Positions 15,387 to 17,037 of a stretch of DNA of 17,037 nucleotides are shown here, piece by piece. Each line of letters opens with the position of its first letter. The stretch's first letter is position 1. A model generated the notes under the pieces. The model saw only the letters and a list, made by a program, of their open reading frames with translations, searched no databases and was not told the DNA's origin. The position numbers and the translations under genes are program-made. The stretch comes from CAYGZA01 sp964354135 (GTDB taxonomy: Bacteria; Planctomycetota; Planctomycetia; Pirellulales; Thermoguttaceae): contig CAYGZA010000121.1 of the NCBI GenBank assembly GCA_964354135.1, positions 1 through 17,037 on the forward strand, read 5' to 3'.

Positions 15387-15494
15387 GTGAAAGTTGTTGG
15401 GTGGACGCTGATTGTACTGGCGTTGGGCGCCATCTACCGCAAGACCGCAAACAAACCGCCGCCGGTCGGGTGCTGGCCGGCTACTCCGGGCTGA
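15387..15494 (+). CDS. Micro-ORF, 35-residue putative membrane peptide
   Basis: A GTG at 15387-15389 follows a strong GAGGAGGGA ribosome-binding sequence (15372-15380) with a normal spacing. The peptide begins MKVVGWTLIVLALGAIYRKT and ends in a proline-rich, charged tail. The first part forms one hydrophobic segment of about 13 residues, so it could be a small inner-membrane peptide. The later part, GAIYRKTANKPPPVG, resembles the opening motif of planctomycete site-specific recombinases as I recall them, so this may instead be a chance fusion with a decayed recombinase start. It lies 69 bases before the next gene. Confidence 0.4.
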   Translation: MKVVGWTLIVLALGAIYRKTANKPPPVGCWPATPG

Positions 15495-15563
15495 AACTGG
15501 TTGCACCGTCACAGAAGAAACAGAGAAACGCTTAGCGCGGCACAGCCGCAAGGAGAAGATGTC

Positions 15564-16301
15564 ATGACTACCGAAGATCGTCTTGCGAGATTGGAGCGCG
15601 CTAATCGGACGTGGCGATGGACAGCGGTTGCGTTGCTGTGGGGACTCATAGTGACAACGATGATGAACTGCTCACGACAGACATCTGATCTGCCTAGCCA
15701 TCTCGTGAATTCGGCTGTGGCTGCGAACGCGCAAGAGGATACTGTTCATGCGAAGTTGCGCGTACAGTTGCTGGAACTGGTTGACGATGCCGGCAAAGTC
15801 CGAGGCTACTTCCAGGCACTTCCGGGTTGTTCGACACTCCATGTCGGCGGAGATTCCGACGACGTACAGGTTAGACTGGCGGCCTACGGGCCGCCTTTTC
15901 CTGCACAGGCTGTCGTCAGGATCATCGGTCAGAAGGCCCGCACGGACCTTTCCGGGGGACACGTGTGCATTGCAGAGACTCCAGAGGCGCCGGAGGCGCG
16001 GCAATGGTTCGATCAACGGTGGAAGTCTACCCATTTGCGGGGACACTACGAAAGTCTGGCGCGGCTAAGCGACCCGCTGTCCAAGGACCCAGTAGAACTC
16101 GAGAAGATCCAACGTGGAAAAGCACTACTCGGCAAGCCTTCCGTGCAACTGGGTTGGGGCCCGGGGGGAGGAGGGATGATCGAGGTCCTTAACTCTTTCA
16201 ATAAAACGGTGGTGTCTGTCCAGGCCAACAAGGCGAACGCCGGCGCCGTGTATGTTCATGACCTGAATGGCGAAGTCGTGAGAGCCTTGTCGGGTGAATG
16301 A
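15564..16301 (+). CDS. Hypothetical membrane-anchored extracytoplasmic protein
   Basis: Protein of 245 residues from ATG 15564 (MTTEDRLARLERANRTWRWT). AAGGAG at 15550-15555 lies eight bases upstream, which favours this start over an in-frame ATG at 15501. An N-terminal hydrophobic segment (about residues 19-35, AVALLWGLIVTTMMNCS) after basic residues suggests a signal anchor; the cysteine at its end is not a clear lipobox. The remainder is predicted beta-rich and soluble, with two loosely similar modules, LLELVDDAGKVRGYFQALPG and IEVLNSFNKTVVSVQANKAN, then GAVYVHDLNGEVVRAL. I recall similar C-termini in planctomycete hypothetical proteins. No enzyme motif is visible and the function is unknown. 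It lies outside the defence operon, on the opposite strand. Confidence 0.7.
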   Translation: MTTEDRLARLERANRTWRWTAVALLWGLIVTTMMNCSRQTSDLPSHLVNSAVAANAQEDTVHAKLRVQLLELVDDAGKVRGYFQALPGCSTLHVGGDSDDVQVRLAAYGPPFPAQAVVRIIGQKARTDLSGGHVCIAETPEAPEARQWFDQRWKSTHLRGHYESLARLSDPLSKDPVELEKIQRGKALLGKPSVQLGWGPGGGGMIEVLNSFNKTVVSVQANKANAGAVYVHDLNGEVVRALSGE

Positions 16302-16302
16302 A

Positions 16303-16326
16303 CACTGCGGTCATGCGTGACCAGTG
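16303..16326 (+). terminator. Stem-loop after the hypothetical gene, possible terminator
   Basis: Two bases after the TGA stop, CACT-GC-GGTCA pairs with TGACC-AGTG across a TGCG loop: nine base pairs with a two-base bulge. There is no T-run after it, so it may act as a weak or factor-assisted terminator or as an RNA-stabilising hairpin. Confidence 0.4.
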
Positions 16327-16338
16327 CTTGGAGTACCT

Positions 16339-16473
16339 ATGGGCACCGTCTTCCGCAAGACCTTTAGAACGCCGCTGCCGGCGGAGGCGAGAATCATCGT
16401 CCGCAAGGGACTCCGGGGGCGTGCCATTTTGACGGGGGGCGGATTGCCTTGCGGCAGAGGGCGCCTACACTAA
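16339..16473 (+). pseudogene. Fragment resembling the start of a site-specific recombinase
   Basis: An ATG-started frame of 44 codons, ending in TAA, begins MGTVFRKTFRTPLPAEARII, then VRKGLRG. From memory this agrees with the opening motif of many planctomycete tyrosine recombinases/integrases (G-x-V-F/Y-R-K-T-x-x-x-P-L-P-x-x-A, then RKG). After RKGLRGRA the similarity ends and the frame reaches a stop, with no catalytic domain. It may therefore be a remnant of an integrated element, or a short coding sequence of unknown role. There is no strong ribosome-binding site before the ATG. The similarity is short, so a chance match cannot be excluded. Confidence 0.4.
16444..16471 (+). promoter_or_regulatory. 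Possible sigma70-like promoter for the last gene
   Basis: TTGCCT (16444-16449) and TACACT (16466-16471) are spaced by 16 bases and each match four of six consensus positions. Transcription from here would give a leader of about 115 bases before ATG 16593. The match is modest, and other weak pairs exist in GC-rich DNA. Confidence 0.3.
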
Positions 16474-16592
16474 AGGTGGGACGGCCGGAAGCGATAGCTA
16501 CGCCCCGGTCAAGCGGACCCGTCGCGGCGTTTGCCCCACCTGTCTCCGGCAGACCCGCGATGGGCCCGGCCCGGTTCAGGAGACAGGATCTC
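16474..16592 (+). promoter_or_regulatory. Structured leader that may sequester the ribosome-binding site
   Basis: CCTGTCTCC (16539-16547) is a perfect nine-base complement of GGAGACAGG (16579-16587). The right arm contains most of the AGGAG ribosome-binding sequence (16578-16582) and ends five bases before ATG 16593. A second perfect pairing, AGGTGGG (16474-16480) with CCCACCT (16535-16541), shares bases 16539-16541 with the first, so the two stems compete. This layout is typical of translation-controlling leaders such as attenuators or riboswitches. The stems are short and the DNA is GC-rich, so this remains an inference. Confidence 0.4.
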
Positions 16593-17037
16593 ATGCAAAA
16601 GCCACCGTCCAAGCTCAAGGCGGCCTATTCGGACCTGCAAAAGGCAATCAAGGCCGCAAAGAAGCGTGCGGGAACCTCGCAAGGGATGCCCGAAGTCTAC
16701 AAGACCTTACAGGTCTTTCTCGACGCCTGGAAATCCGATCCCCAACGGAAAGCGGAGTTGAACCGGCGCGCGACATTCGTGAACGAGCACACGCGTCCTA
16801 ACACTCCCTACAACAACGCGCGGGCACGGGCTACGAAGGCTGCATTGCCTCACATCAACGACCCGCAGAAGAGGCAATCATTCTTCCCGACTCCGACGGC
16901 GATGATTTCGTGGAGTGTCCTTAACAAACCGAAGTGCGGTGGGTACTCCTTGGCAGAAGCCCTTGGGCGAGAGCGCGACTACTTACTGGAGTTTTGCAAA
17001 CTCAGGCTAACCGGAGTCTGGCAACCACATGGTCGTA
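16593..17037 (+). CDS. Unrecognised protein, C-terminus beyond the window
   Basis: The frame from ATG 16593 stays open to the window end: 148 complete codons and no stop. AGGAG lies ten bases upstream and AGGA four bases upstream. The product begins MQKPPSKLKAAYSDLQKAIK and is lysine-rich and helical at the start, then VYKTLQVFLDAWKSDPQRKA, a polar stretch rich in Asn/Arg (EHTRPNTPYNNARARATKAA), and later FFPTPTAMISWSVLNKPKCG with ERDYLLEFCKLRL. No known domain, membrane segment or catalytic motif is evident. The basic, polar composition would suit a nucleic-acid-associated protein, but that is only a guess. It appears lower in G+C than the defence operon by eye. Confidence 0.6.
   Translation, partial: MQKPPSKLKAAYSDLQKAIKAAKKRAGTSQGMPEVYKTLQVFLDAWKSDPQRKAELNRRATFVNEHTRPNTPYNNARARATKAALPHINDPQKRQSFFPTPTAMISWSVLNKPKCGGYSLAEALGRERDYLLEFCKLRLTGVWQPHGR

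Overview
The window is high-GC bacterial DNA, roughly 60% G+C by eye. Its right part carries small hypothetical genes and recombinase-like fragments that I associate with Planctomycetes. That taxonomic guess comes from remembered protein style, not from a marker gene, and is only moderately supported.

About 80% of the window (75-13777, minus strand) is one tightly packed operon of very large genes that looks like an anti-phage/restriction locus. In transcription order it holds: (i) a 1097-residue SNF2-family helicase matching DrmD, the SNF2-like helicase of class 1 DISARM; (ii) a giant Eco57I/PglX-type adenine DNA methyltransferase (DrmMI-like), overlapping drmD by ATGA; (iii) a 1794-residue DEAD/DEAH helicase carrying several cysteine clusters, a DUF1998-type domain and a C-terminal nuclease-like segment, starting 3 bases after the methylase stop; and (iv) possibly a further gene starting 24 bases downstream and leaving the window at base 1. 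Canonical class 1 DISARM is drmD-drmMI-drmA-drmB-drmC. Here one polypeptide seems to cover the jobs of the separate DrmA helicase and DrmB DUF1998 proteins, and no DrmC-type phospholipase-D protein is visible. Methylation would mark self DNA, while the two motors and a nuclease activity would act on unmarked DNA.

The most important anomaly is a single in-frame TAA at 10224-10226, after codon 87 of the methylase. The reading frame continues on both sides without a shift, so the methylase reads as an 87-residue N-terminal piece plus a 1572-residue main piece. It is either a nonsense mutant, a readthrough or restart case, or a sequencing error.

Upstream of drmD (13869-14354) lies a short same-strand ORF. 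It resembles only the N-terminus of another family of Eco57I-type restriction-modification proteins and then stops, so it is probably a truncated remnant. Next comes an intergenic stretch with two tandem inverted repeats (14537-14610) and a small zinc-ribbon gene (14646-15050, minus). The right end is plus-strand: a 35-residue membrane micro-ORF, a 245-residue membrane-anchored hypothetical protein (15564-16301), a stem-loop after its stop, a 44-codon fragment resembling the start of planctomycete site-specific recombinases, a structured leader that could hide the next ribosome-binding site, and an unrecognised gene cut by the window end (16593-17037). No tRNA, rRNA, CRISPR array or complete transposase was seen.
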